Shown: positions 18,085 to 26,177 of the stretch, piece by piece
How the letters are laid out: every line of letters starts with the position of its first letter
Numbering within the stretch: the first letter of the stretch is position 1
From: JBBQVS01 sp038211295
GTDB lineage: Bacteria > Chloroflexota > Ktedonobacteria > Ktedonobacterales > Ktedonobacteraceae
Assembly (NCBI GenBank): GCA_038211295.1
Contig: JBBQVS010000013.1
Span: 1-64,000 of the forward strand
DNA: 64,000 bases
Direction of reading: 5' to 3'
The notes under the pieces: generated by a model
Databases searched by the model: none
Seen by the model: the letters and a program-made list of their open reading frames with translations, nothing else
What the model was told of the DNA's origin: nothing
Made by a program: the position numbers and the translations under genes

Positions 18085-18720
18085 CTATATTACCTGTAAT
18101 GTTATTTCAAACTTCCAGGGGCGTGGCGTCTCTTCTCCAAACTGCCCAAGCGGGTCAATTGCCTGTACCGTCAATGCGCGTGCGGTGTGTGGCGGCAAAG
18201 GTTGGAAGCGAGCCGTCCCCTGGTAGACCGCGTTGTTTGGGCCGCTCGCCAACTCTGGACGCGCGAGCAACATTCCGCTTCGCTCGCCCTTCCACTGTGT
18301 CCCTATTGAGTCGTGCAAAGAGAAGAGAATGCGCGGCACGAACGCAAAACCTGTCGCGAAAGGTGGGCGCATCCAGAGGTAATGTAGCTCAAATTGCGTT
18401 TGGTAAAACTGTATCTGGTGTAAAATCAGTGTCATGCCCTGCTGTTTTTGTTCCATTTCCAGCGTCAGGGTACGCTGCAACTCGCGTGTCTGTGGCGAGG
18501 GGAGCGAATGCTCGCGTGGAGCGGCGACAACGATGGGTGGACGCGATGCAAGTTCTAGTGCCTGTGTCGAAAAGGGTGTATCGTCGGTCAGGATATCGTT
18601 ACATACTCGAAGACATATATCACAGATGTAGGCCGCGCCCGGCCCAGCAATCATACGTTGAACCTGTGACGTGTTACGTCCGCAGAAAGAGCAACGTGCC
18701 GATGTTCGATCTGTACTCAT
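18085..18720 (-). CDS. orphan ClpX-type zinc-finger protein
   Basis: The first ~45 residues are the ClpX zinc-binding domain (CSFCGRN at 10-16, MIAGPGAAYICDICLRVCND with Cys33 and Cys36). There is no AAA+ ATPase after it: the remaining 165 residues (coiled-coil-like RELQRTLTLEMEQKQQGMT, then a beta-rich tail) match nothing I know. In ClpX this domain dimerises and binds adaptors and substrates, so a protein-binding or adaptor role is possible. It starts 29 bases after gatD and is the last gene of a murT-gatD unit. Confidence 0.8.
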   Translation of the reverse strand: MSTDRTSARCSFCGRNTSQVQRMIAGPGAAYICDICLRVCNDILTDDTPFSTQALELASRPPIVVAAPREHSLPSPQTRELQRTLTLEMEQKQQGMTLILHQIQFYQTQFELHYLWMRPPFATGFAFVPRILFSLHDSIGTQWKGERSGMLLARPELASGPNNAVYQGTARFQPLPPHTARALTVQAIDPLGQFGEETPRPWKFEITLQVI

Positions 18721-18749
18721 GCCAGTACCTCAAGAGATAAAAACCTCGC

Positions 18750-19658
18750 TTAGTCAGTTCGCATAGATGATTGTGCTGTAGTACGTAATAACCGTGTTGC
18801 CTCGGTATATAATCCCAGGTGTTCAAGTAGGGACGCGTGTGCCTCCCATTCTAATCTATCATCGAGTGGTTGCAGTACGCTTACTGTTTCTTTTTCCGTG
18901 TTTGCGAACGGAACTGACACGGAATCATGCGCGATTGTGCCGGTATACCCTGCGTAATCGGCGGGTTCCTCGTTGATGAGAAGCGCATCGCCATATTTGC
19001 GTTGTAATGCTAACTCCAACAAATAATCGGCGAAGTGCGGATTTTTTGGGAGCAGTGAGCCATGGAGATATGTGCCGAACGTGTTGCGATAAATCGCGCC
19101 TTCGGTATGATCCTTGGCGTTATTGCCATTACCCTTGAGTACGCGACCAAAAGGCTTTGACGTTCCCAGATAGGTACGTCCACCATGATTTTCAAAGCCA
19201 ACCAGCGTCATCCCGTTCCAGCTAATCGCCACGTCGCCAACGCAGCGCGGCACACGCGCCCCCTTATGAACTGTCCATGCATCAAAGACGCCGAGGCCAC
19301 GCATATCAGGCCCCTCTGCTGGTCGATAGTAGTGTGCCAGCAATTGATAGCCGCCGCAGACCGCCAGCACAGGCATATTATCCTCGATAGCTGCCCACAG
19401 ACCAATGCCCTTCACCTCGTACAAATCCTGTGCTACGGGTGCCTGTTCTTTGTCCTGTCCACCGCCAATAAACAGCATATCATACTCATCAGGTGCTAGT
19501 GCGTCGCCAATCCCCAGCCCGACGACTCGCAACTCAATACCGCGCAACTGGCAACGGCGTCGCAACGTCACAATATTGCCGCGATCACCATATAAATTCA
19601 ACTGCTCTGGATACAGATGTCCCAATGTAAGCGTCAGGGGTTGAGCAAGTGTGTTCAT
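18750..19658 (-). CDS. gatD: lipid II isoglutaminyl synthase, glutaminase subunit GatD
   Basis: Supplies ammonia from glutamine to MurT, which amidates the D-Glu of lipid II in the cytoplasm. It has a class I CobQ-like amidotransferase fold: IGGGQDKEQ at 64-72, nucleophile Cys101 in VLAVCGGYQLL, and the catalytic His in TYLHGSLLPKNP. I chose the ATG at 19658 because it overlaps the murT stop as ATGA, the usual coupling of this pair. At 302 residues it is about 60 longer than typical GatD, with an extra C-terminal helical tail (LEHLGLYTEATRLL). Confidence 0.92.
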   Translation of the reverse strand: MNTLAQPLTLTLGHLYPEQLNLYGDRGNIVTLRRRCQLRGIELRVVGLGIGDALAPDEYDMLFIGGGQDKEQAPVAQDLYEVKGIGLWAAIEDNMPVLAVCGGYQLLAHYYRPAEGPDMRGLGVFDAWTVHKGARVPRCVGDVAISWNGMTLVGFENHGGRTYLGTSKPFGRVLKGNGNNAKDHTEGAIYRNTFGTYLHGSLLPKNPHFADYLLELALQRKYGDALLINEEPADYAGYTGTIAHDSVSVPFANTEKETVSVLQPLDDRLEWEAHASLLEHLGLYTEATRLLRTTAQSSMRTD

Positions 19659-21268
19659 TCGGCGTCCGTTCCTTCCCAATAATGCGGCGTCAGCCCGCGC
19701 TGTTCCAGAGCTTGATGTACCTCCAAGAGGCCCGTGTACGTGGGAACAATAAAAAGTGTTTCACCTAATGGTACTTTTTCTAATGCGACTCGCAGGGCGT
19801 TTTTTACTCCGAAGAGCGATTTTGCATGTGCGCCACTTCCAGATTTGAATGGCGCAGGCGGCACAATAGTTATCGCTTCTTCGGCAATCCCCGCGTACTT
19901 GAGGCGGAGCGCGAGGTCTAACGCGCGATTACCAGCTACAACCAGGGTCTGAACGTGTCCAACGCATCGCTCGAAATCGACATCCCAGATCCAGGAAATA
20001 TCTTGCCCGTCCGCGATGTTGTTATTTAGAACGAAGAGCAGATGGCGTGGGATACCTTCGCTGAAAAGTGTGCGTAACACCTCGTTGAAACTCGTGGGAT
20101 TCTTCGCGAGCAGTAGACGGATCGTTCGCCCCTCGGCCTGAATACGCTCACCGCGTCCAAAGACTGGCTTAGACTGCTCGATTCCGCTTACGATTGGCTC
20201 CCACGCTATGTCTATAGCGCGTGCCGCCGTTGCTGCCGCGAGCGCATTGTAGACGTTGTAAATGCCGGGCAATGGAATAACAAGTTCTTGTTGTTGATGT
20301 ATTGTTGTATCATCAATCCGCACACGCAAACGGTCAAAGGTGTCCGTTTGCACAGATACCGCCTGTAGTGCCACCTCTGGACGGGCATACAGACACTGGG
20401 GGCAAGTGTAGTGTCCCATGTGGCTATAGAAACGGGCCGCATAGATGAACTCGTGACCGCAACGTGGACAGGTATGTGTGTCTATAACCTGATGGTGTGT
20501 TTCTTCCTGCTGCATCAGGTCAAGTGAAGTATCCTCGATACCGTAGTAGAGGACGCGACCCGCAAACGTTGTGCCGAGATAGGCAACCGAGGGGTCGTCC
20601 GCGTTGAGGACAAGTGTGGTGTCAGATGAAAGCAGTGCCACCGCCCTTTTCCAGTAGTTTATAACGCTATCAACCTCACCATAGCGGTCAAGTTGATCGC
20701 GAAAAAGGTTGGTAAAGACGGCGACACGCGGCGTAACAAGCTGTACAACCTGTGGCAGAACCGCCTCATCGATTTCAAGTACCGTTACGGCCCGACCAGC
20801 TCTTCGCAGACGACCATTGGGAAGGGCGCGAATGACGAGCGAACCAGCCACACCGCGCATCAGATTTGAGCCTTCGCGATTGCGCCACACCCGTAGTCCT
20901 GAGTCGCGCAGGATCGCCGCGATAAAACTGCTGGTTGTCGTCTTACCGTTAGTCCCCGTGACAACAAGGCTCCCATGCTCTAACTGTTGCGCCAGATGCT
21001 CAACAATGGGGGGATAGAGACGTTGCGCCACCACGCCAACAATACTTGTACCGCCGCCGAGGTGCAGGCGTCTACTGATTGCCCCCGCCGTTCTGCCGAA
21101 CACAACCGCTATGCCCGCACGTAGCGAGCTGGTACGTTGCTTTGTGGCGGGGCGCAACGTGGTAGCATCGGTTACAGGCGCGGTTGTACTTGAGAGTGTT
21201 TGCCGTATTTTAACCCGTCGTTCGGACGTACTTTTTAGACGTGGACGGGGCAATTTGAAGCGTTGCAT
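19655..21268 (-). CDS. murT: lipid II isoglutaminyl synthase, Mur-ligase subunit MurT
   Basis: Activates the alpha-carboxyl of D-Glu in lipid II with ATP and amidates it using ammonia from GatD, giving D-iso-glutamine. A Mur ligase middle domain carries the P-loop VTGTNGKTTTSSFIAAIL and the nucleotide-binding EIDEAVLPQV and NLFRDQLDRYGE. The MurT zinc ribbon is visible as CPRCGHEF and CPQC, and the C-terminal DUF1727 domain follows (SFNEVLRTLF, NNNIADGQDISWIWDVDF). It is 537 residues, about 75 longer than usual because of a basic N-terminal tail. This pair supports a monoderm cell envelope. Confidence 0.94.
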   Translation of the reverse strand: MQRFKLPRPRLKSTSERRVKIRQTLSSTTAPVTDATTLRPATKQRTSSLRAGIAVVFGRTAGAISRRLHLGGGTSIVGVVAQRLYPPIVEHLAQQLEHGSLVVTGTNGKTTTSSFIAAILRDSGLRVWRNREGSNLMRGVAGSLVIRALPNGRLRRAGRAVTVLEIDEAVLPQVVQLVTPRVAVFTNLFRDQLDRYGEVDSVINYWKRAVALLSSDTTLVLNADDPSVAYLGTTFAGRVLYYGIEDTSLDLMQQEETHHQVIDTHTCPRCGHEFIYAARFYSHMGHYTCPQCLYARPEVALQAVSVQTDTFDRLRVRIDDTTIHQQQELVIPLPGIYNVYNALAAATAARAIDIAWEPIVSGIEQSKPVFGRGERIQAEGRTIRLLLAKNPTSFNEVLRTLFSEGIPRHLLFVLNNNIADGQDISWIWDVDFERCVGHVQTLVVAGNRALDLALRLKYAGIAEEAITIVPPAPFKSGSGAHAKSLFGVKNALRVALEKVPLGETLFIVPTYTGLLEVHQALEQRGLTPHYWEGTDAE

Positions 21269-21400
21269 TATCCCTCTTCCGAAACTAGCTCAACAGTTGT
21301 GTGTAATATATGCAGCATAGCATGAGAGCGCAGAGGGGTCAAGCAAAGTAGGACGATGAAAGGCTTGCGGAAGTATGATATGCTGCAAAAGAAATTTTTC

Positions 21401-21428
21401 TTGACCCTGTGTGGTTATCCTGTACGAT
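21401..21428 (+). promoter_or_regulatory. probable topA promoter
   Basis: TTGACC (21401-21406) and TACGAT (21423-21428) with a 16-base spacer, 90 bases upstream of the topA ATG. Confidence 0.5.
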
Positions 21429-21518
21429 GAACCCCTTGTCAGGGTATGCTATCCTATGTCTGTAGACGAACGGTCAACTATAAACGAATTTGGTGAATAA
21501 CAAGGATTGGGTTTGGTA

Positions 21519-23969
21519 ATGGCAAAAAAGCTTGTAATCGTAGAATCACCTGCAAAAGCAAAAACAATTGAGAAGTTTCTCGGTCGCGATTTCGAGGTAC
21601 GCGCTTCTATGGGCCATATCATGGACCTGCCCAAAAAAGGTCTTGGCGTCAACACGCGCAAAGACTTTGCCCCGACATACGAGAATATCGAGAAAAAAGA
21701 TAAACTCATCGAGGAGTTACGCGCCGCTTCCGCGAGAGCTGAGCAGGTCTACCTCGCGCCTGACCCTGACCGCGAAGGTGAGTTTATCGCGTGGTCGCTG
21801 AAGAACGTGCTGGGCCTGACGAATCCGCACCGCGCTGTTTTCAACGAAATCACGAAAAGTGCTGTACAGGAAGCTATCAAAAAGCCACGTAAGATTAACG
21901 AAGACCTGTTCAACGCGCAACAGGCCCGTCGCGTACTAGATCGGCTCGTTGGCTACAAAATTAGCCCTCTGCTCTGGCGGCGTATTCAGTCTGGCACAAG
22001 CGCGGGCCGTGTGCAGTCCGTTGCTCTACGGCTCATCTGTGACCGTGAAGCGGAGATTACCGCCTTTGTGCCAGAAGAATACTGGAGCATCACGGCACTA
22101 CTAAGCAAACAGCAGCAGCAACAGAAATTTGAGGCCGTCCTGATCTCGCGGCTCAAAGATATCAACGCGCTCAACACAAGCGAGCAGGCGGCAGAGGGTG
22201 AGGCGCAAGCGACAGGTAACACTGGCCCCGTCAAAGCCGAAAAGGGGCGTATCAAAATCACGTCGAAAGAAGAGTCCGATACTATTCTCGCAGACCTCAA
22301 AGACGCGCCTTATAGCGTCCTCAAGTATGAAGAGCGCGAGCAACGCCGTCAGCCGTATTTGCCATACACGACCAGTACGCTACAGCAAGATGCCTCGGTA
22401 CGCCTGTACTTCAAGCCGAAAAAGACTATGAGTTTAGCGCAACAACTGTATGAAGGCATCGAGTTGGGGACGCGTGGGCATCAGGGGTTGATTACGTACA
22501 TGCGTACCGACTCGACGCGCATCTCTGATGAGGCGCAAGGCAAAGTCAAAGCGTACATCGGCACAGAGTTTGGCGCACCATATGTTGGCACTGGCAGGGT
22601 TGGCAAAGCAAAGGCGACGACACAGGACGCGCACGAGGCCATTCGTCCTACCGATGTGGAGTTAACGCCCCAGGTTGTCAAGCAGTATCTAACACCTGAC
22701 CAATTCAAGCTCTACAACCTTATCTGGCGTCGCTTTGTGGCGAGCTTTATGACGGCGGCGGTGTTCGACACTGTACGCGTTGATATTGTCGCGAGGCACT
22801 ATGTGTTTCGTGCGACTGGCTCCAACATCAAATTCCAGGGCTTCTACGCGGTCTGGCCTCGCGAAGAGGACGAGCGTCTGTTGCCAGTGATGAAGGTCAA
22901 TGAGCCACTCGATCTGCACGCGTTACAACCAGAGCAACATTTTACTCAGCCGCCCCCGCGTTTCACCGAGGCAAGCTTAATTAAAGAACTGGAAGAGCAA
23001 GGCATCGGGCGTCCCAGCACCTATGTGCCGATTATCAGCACCATTCAAGATCGTGGCTACGTCGATCAGGAGCAACGCCGTTTTATTCCAACATGGCTTG
23101 GCGCAACTGTTAACGAGGTTATGAACAAGCATTTTCCAAATATCGTCGATACCAGCTTCACGGCGGACATGGAGCGCAAACTGGACGATGTAGAGGAAGG
23201 TCGCCGCTCATGGACAGAGTTTTTACATGGTTTCTACGGCGACTTCAAGCTCTCAATGGACAAGGCCGAAATTGAGATGAACCGTGTTCAGAAGCCGGTA
23301 GAAGAGACCGATGAGCTATGCCCGGATTGCAACAACAAGCTGATTATTCGTACCGGACGCTTTGGCAAGTTCCTTTCCTGTTCTACGTTTCCTGAGTGCA
23401 GTTACCGCCGTTCGTTTGTTACAAAGACGGGCGCATTATGTCCTGTCTGTAATCACGATCTTGTTGAGCGCAAGACGAAGCTGAAAAAACGCATCTTCTA
23501 CGGGTGTATGAACTATCCAACCTGTACCTTCGCGGTCTGGGAGCAGCCGATCTCCACTCCCTGCCCCAATTGTGGTGGCTTGATGGTTATTCCCAAGCCG
23601 GGACAAGACGCAGTGTGTTACAACGAGGTTATCGTGCCGCAACGAGCAACCGAGGCGAAACCACAGCAAGATGGCGAAAAGAAACCCGCACGCGCGACCC
23701 GTGCGACCAGCAAGAAAACATCTGAGGCAGACGGTACTGAGGAAGTGTTCGACGTACTCGCGCCCAAGACACCCACGCGTCGTACAACCGCTGCGCGAAA
23801 GAAAGCTGCCGATGGTAGTCCTGCGAAACCTGCGAAGCGTCCCACCGCTACAGCCGCGAAGCGCACCGCAACGCGCTCGACAACTGCTACAAAAAGGAGT
23901 CGTGCGAGTACCGCTAAAAGTACAACCACGCGTAAGGCTCCAACGAGTCGCGCAAAGGCCGCACAATAG
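21519..23969 (+). CDS. topA: DNA topoisomerase I
   Basis: Type IA topoisomerase that relaxes negative supercoils. The Toprim domain opens with MAKKLVIVESPAKAKTIEKF and has DPDREGEFIAW; the active-site Tyr327 sits in ITYMRTDSTR. Two complete four-cysteine zinc ribbons (CPDC...CSTFPEC; CPVC...CMNYPTC) and a partial third (CPNC...C) follow. The last ~95 residues are an unusual Lys/Arg/Ala/Thr-rich tail resembling histone H1. The start is the ATG at 21519; the TTG four codons earlier overlaps the AAGGA ribosome binding site. Total 816 residues. Confidence 0.95.
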   Translation: MAKKLVIVESPAKAKTIEKFLGRDFEVRASMGHIMDLPKKGLGVNTRKDFAPTYENIEKKDKLIEELRAASARAEQVYLAPDPDREGEFIAWSLKNVLGLTNPHRAVFNEITKSAVQEAIKKPRKINEDLFNAQQARRVLDRLVGYKISPLLWRRIQSGTSAGRVQSVALRLICDREAEITAFVPEEYWSITALLSKQQQQQKFEAVLISRLKDINALNTSEQAAEGEAQATGNTGPVKAEKGRIKITSKEESDTILADLKDAPYSVLKYEEREQRRQPYLPYTTSTLQQDASVRLYFKPKKTMSLAQQLYEGIELGTRGHQGLITYMRTDSTRISDEAQGKVKAYIGTEFGAPYVGTGRVGKAKATTQDAHEAIRPTDVELTPQVVKQYLTPDQFKLYNLIWRRFVASFMTAAVFDTVRVDIVARHYVFRATGSNIKFQGFYAVWPREEDERLLPVMKVNEPLDLHALQPEQHFTQPPPRFTEASLIKELEEQGIGRPSTYVPIISTIQDRGYVDQEQRRFIPTWLGATVNEVMNKHFPNIVDTSFTADMERKLDDVEEGRRSWTEFLHGFYGDFKLSMDKAEIEMNRVQKPVEETDELCPDCNNKLIIRTGRFGKFLSCSTFPECSYRRSFVTKTGALCPVCNHDLVERKTKLKKRIFYGCMNYPTCTFAVWEQPISTPCPNCGGLMVIPKPGQDAVCYNEVIVPQRATEAKPQQDGEKKPARATRATSKKTSEADGTEEVFDVLAPKTPTRRTTAARKKAADGSPAKPAKRPTATAAKRTATRSTTATKRSRASTAKSTTTRKAPTSRAKAAQ

Positions 23970-23979
23970 CATAAATGTG

Positions 23980-24013
23980 GAGCGTAGCGTGGAACGTGTC
24001 TCACGCTGCGCTC
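23980..24013 (+). terminator. hairpin downstream of topA
   Basis: Two twelve-base arms (23980-23991 and 24002-24013) pair with one wobble around a ten-base loop, ten bases after the topA stop. There is no T-run, so Rho-independent termination is uncertain. Confidence 0.5.
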
Positions 24014-24081
24014 TATACTCTGCACTTACCTTTCTTCGTCCTACCTTTCACACTTCCCCGTGCAAAATGCGCTTCCCCCTT

Positions 24082-24111
24082 TTGGTGCTATCAAGGTGTG
24101 CATGATATAAT
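24082..24111 (+). promoter_or_regulatory. promoter in front of the truncated dehydrogenase
   Basis: A perfect TATAAT (24106-24111) with an upstream TGA extension, and TTGGTG (24082-24087) 18 bases before it. It lies about 55 bases before the ATG of the remnant gene. Confidence 0.5.
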
Positions 24112-24164
24112 ACGATAATGCATGTTTGCAGTAGTTATTCATAGAACATGGAGGATCATACGTC

Positions 24165-24353
24165 ATGCCACATACGGTGACACTCATTCCAGGGGATGGA
24201 ACGGGGCCAGAGATCACAGAGGCCACCCGCGGCGTCCTTGAGGCCACCCCGTGTCCGACCCTTATGGGCGTTCTTTGCCCAGGCTACCTGCCCCACGCCA
24301 CTTGTGACGCGCCTCGATGTTACGCACTGTGCCGGAGCGTGAGCGCATCATGA
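24165..24353 (+). pseudogene. truncated isocitrate/isopropylmalate dehydrogenase remnant
   Basis: The first 28 codons (MPHTVTLIPGDGTGPEITEA followed by TRGVLEAT) are the N-terminus of an NAD(P)-dependent isocitrate or isopropylmalate dehydrogenase: the strand-loop HxVTLIPGDGxGPE is diagnostic. The homology ends near base 24248; the remaining 34 codons are unrelated and run antisense into the 3' end of glpX. A GGAGG ribosome binding site eight bases before the ATG and a good promoter remain. So a full-length gene was cut by a rearrangement that brought in glpX. The 62-residue product is very unlikely to be an enzyme. Confidence 0.75.
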
Positions 24354-25275
24354 GCGACGAGGTACGCGCCCCCCAGCCAAAATATTGCACGCCGTTCAGC
24401 AACTCGCCACTGGTAATGCCCGTTGCTGCGAATGATACATCGCTGCCTTTCACCAGATCATCGGTTCTAAAAACCTGAGTGAGGTCAATGCCGTCGGCTT
24501 GCATCTTCGTCCGCTCCTCATCGGTGCGGGGCCAGATTTTGCACTGAATCTCACCACCGATACACTTGATTGCCGCAGCCGCCAGCACCGCTTCAGGAGC
24601 ACCTCCGATGCCAAGTAGCACGTCGATGCCTGTGTAGTCTTCCATCGCGGCCTGAATAGCCGCCGCAACATCGCCATCGGTAATCAAGCGAATACGCGCC
24701 CCCGCCTCACGCACCTGCCGAATCATGTCCTGATGGCGCGGACGATCCAAAATAACGACGGTCAGGTCGTCGATGTGCGCCTGACGAACACGCGCGATAC
24801 GGTCTAAATTAACAACAATAGATGCATTGATATCAATTACATGCTTCATCGCGGGGCCAACCGCAATTTTTTGCATATAATACACGCCCGCCGGGGCCGA
24901 GTACATTGTGCCACGCTCTGCTGTCGCAACCATCGCCAGCGATCCCGATACACCGAGCGCGAGTAGACGCGTACCATCCACTGGATCAACCGCGACATCC
25001 ACCTCTGGCTTTGAGCCGTTGCCAACCTGCTCACCCACATAAAGCATTGGTGCCTGATCTTTTTCACCCTCGCCGATAACCACGATACCGCTCATATCAA
25101 CGCCATCCAGAGCGTGACGCATGGCATCTACCGCCGCCTGATCGACCATTTCCTTGTTGCCCTTGCCCATCCAGCGGCCCGCGTTTAATGCCGCTGCCTC
25201 CGTCACACGCACTAGCTCCATGCCCAGATTGCGCTCGCTCGTCCCTGACTGCTCGAAACGTTGCTCTTGCTGCAT
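24262..25275 (-). CDS. glpX: fructose-1,6-bisphosphatase, class II
   Basis: Hydrolyses fructose-1,6-bisphosphate to fructose-6-phosphate in gluconeogenesis; some homologues also cleave sedoheptulose-1,7-bisphosphate. The 337-residue protein has the GlpX pattern throughout: GRWMGKGNKEMVDQAAVDAM, VVIGEGEKDQAPMLYVGE, DVAVDPVDGTRL (metal and phosphate site), and IGGAPEAVLAAAAIK. The last ~15 residues (WRGAGSLGKERP) are not conserved and abut the dehydrogenase remnant, so the C-terminus may have been altered by the same rearrangement. It lies 25 bases after gmk. Confidence 0.94.
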   Translation of the reverse strand: MQQEQRFEQSGTSERNLGMELVRVTEAAALNAGRWMGKGNKEMVDQAAVDAMRHALDGVDMSGIVVIGEGEKDQAPMLYVGEQVGNGSKPEVDVAVDPVDGTRLLALGVSGSLAMVATAERGTMYSAPAGVYYMQKIAVGPAMKHVIDINASIVVNLDRIARVRQAHIDDLTVVILDRPRHQDMIRQVREAGARIRLITDGDVAAAIQAAMEDYTGIDVLLGIGGAPEAVLAAAAIKCIGGEIQCKIWPRTDEERTKMQADGIDLTQVFRTDDLVKGSDVSFAATGITSGELLNGVQYFGWGARTSSLMMRSRSGTVRNIEARHKWRGAGSLGKERP

Positions 25276-25300
25276 CTCTTCTCGCTTTCTTGCTTTTGTC

Positions 25301-25960
25301 CTAGATAATCATATAGCGTGGATGTGTCCGACAATGTTCTGCCTGCATAATCGCGTGCAGTTGTGTGACCGCCTCTTCAACGCGCCCCTGCCGATTGACG
25401 ATAAGATACTCGAACTGCTCACGTTGCGCGAGTTCTGCATGTGCCTCCTGTAAACGTTGTGTTCGCTCGGCCTCTGTCTCCGTCTGGCGATTGGTGAGTC
25501 GCTCGACCTGTTCCGCTTCAGAGCCGGGCATCAGAAAGACAAAAATCGCCTCCGAAACTTTCTCACGCACCGTCGCCGCCCCCTGCACATCGATCTTGAG
25601 CAATACATCACGACCTAAGCGCAGGTTTTCTGTCACCTGCTGCAACGGTTGTCCATACCAGTTTCCATACACTTGTGCGTGTTCTAAAAGTTCGTTTTGG
25701 TTTACCATACGCTGAAACGTCTCTTGACTTACAAAGTGATACGGGTTGCCATCGCTTTCGCCCGGACGAGGCGCACGCGTGGTCACAGAAGCGACTACAT
25801 GGAAATCTACTCCACGCTCACGCAGTTTTCCGATCACGGTATCTTTGCCCGCGCCGGATGGGGCCGAAAGCACAAAAAGAAGCCCCTGCTTGTGGGGTGT
25901 TTGTGTTTCATGTAATATTTCAGCGTGTTGTACTGTGTTGACCCCAGTTTCAATGTGCAT
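25301..25960 (-). CDS. gmk: guanylate kinase
   Basis: Phosphorylates GMP to GDP with ATP. The 219-residue protein has the P-loop SAPSGAGKDTVIGKL (Asp where most have Ser/Thr after the Lys), the GMP-binding TTRAPRPGESDGNPYHFVS, and YGNWYGQPLQQV. I chose the ATG at 25960 because AGGAAG lies six bases upstream; the longer frame to 26104 lacks conserved sequence. About 25 residues precede the kinase core. It is divergent from rqcH and upstream of glpX. Confidence 0.93.
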   Translation of the reverse strand: MHIETGVNTVQHAEILHETQTPHKQGLLFVLSAPSGAGKDTVIGKLRERGVDFHVVASVTTRAPRPGESDGNPYHFVSQETFQRMVNQNELLEHAQVYGNWYGQPLQQVTENLRLGRDVLLKIDVQGAATVREKVSEAIFVFLMPGSEAEQVERLTNRQTETEAERTQRLQEAHAELAQREQFEYLIVNRQGRVEEAVTQLHAIMQAEHCRTHPRYMII

Positions 25961-26177
25961 CGTTTTCTTCCTGCATTTTCTTGAATTAGTGAGGACAGCG
26001 AGGTATACGAATAGGCAACTCTTTGCTATACTACTCAGTATCGGCACTCCCAACGGCTTCTCTATCCTCATAGCAAACAGAGTAAGCCGCGTCACTACAG
26101 TCACGTATGAAAATTCTTAGCCGTATTGTACAACACAAACTACTTCTTTCGCGCCATCTGATAGACAGGAAATAGCT

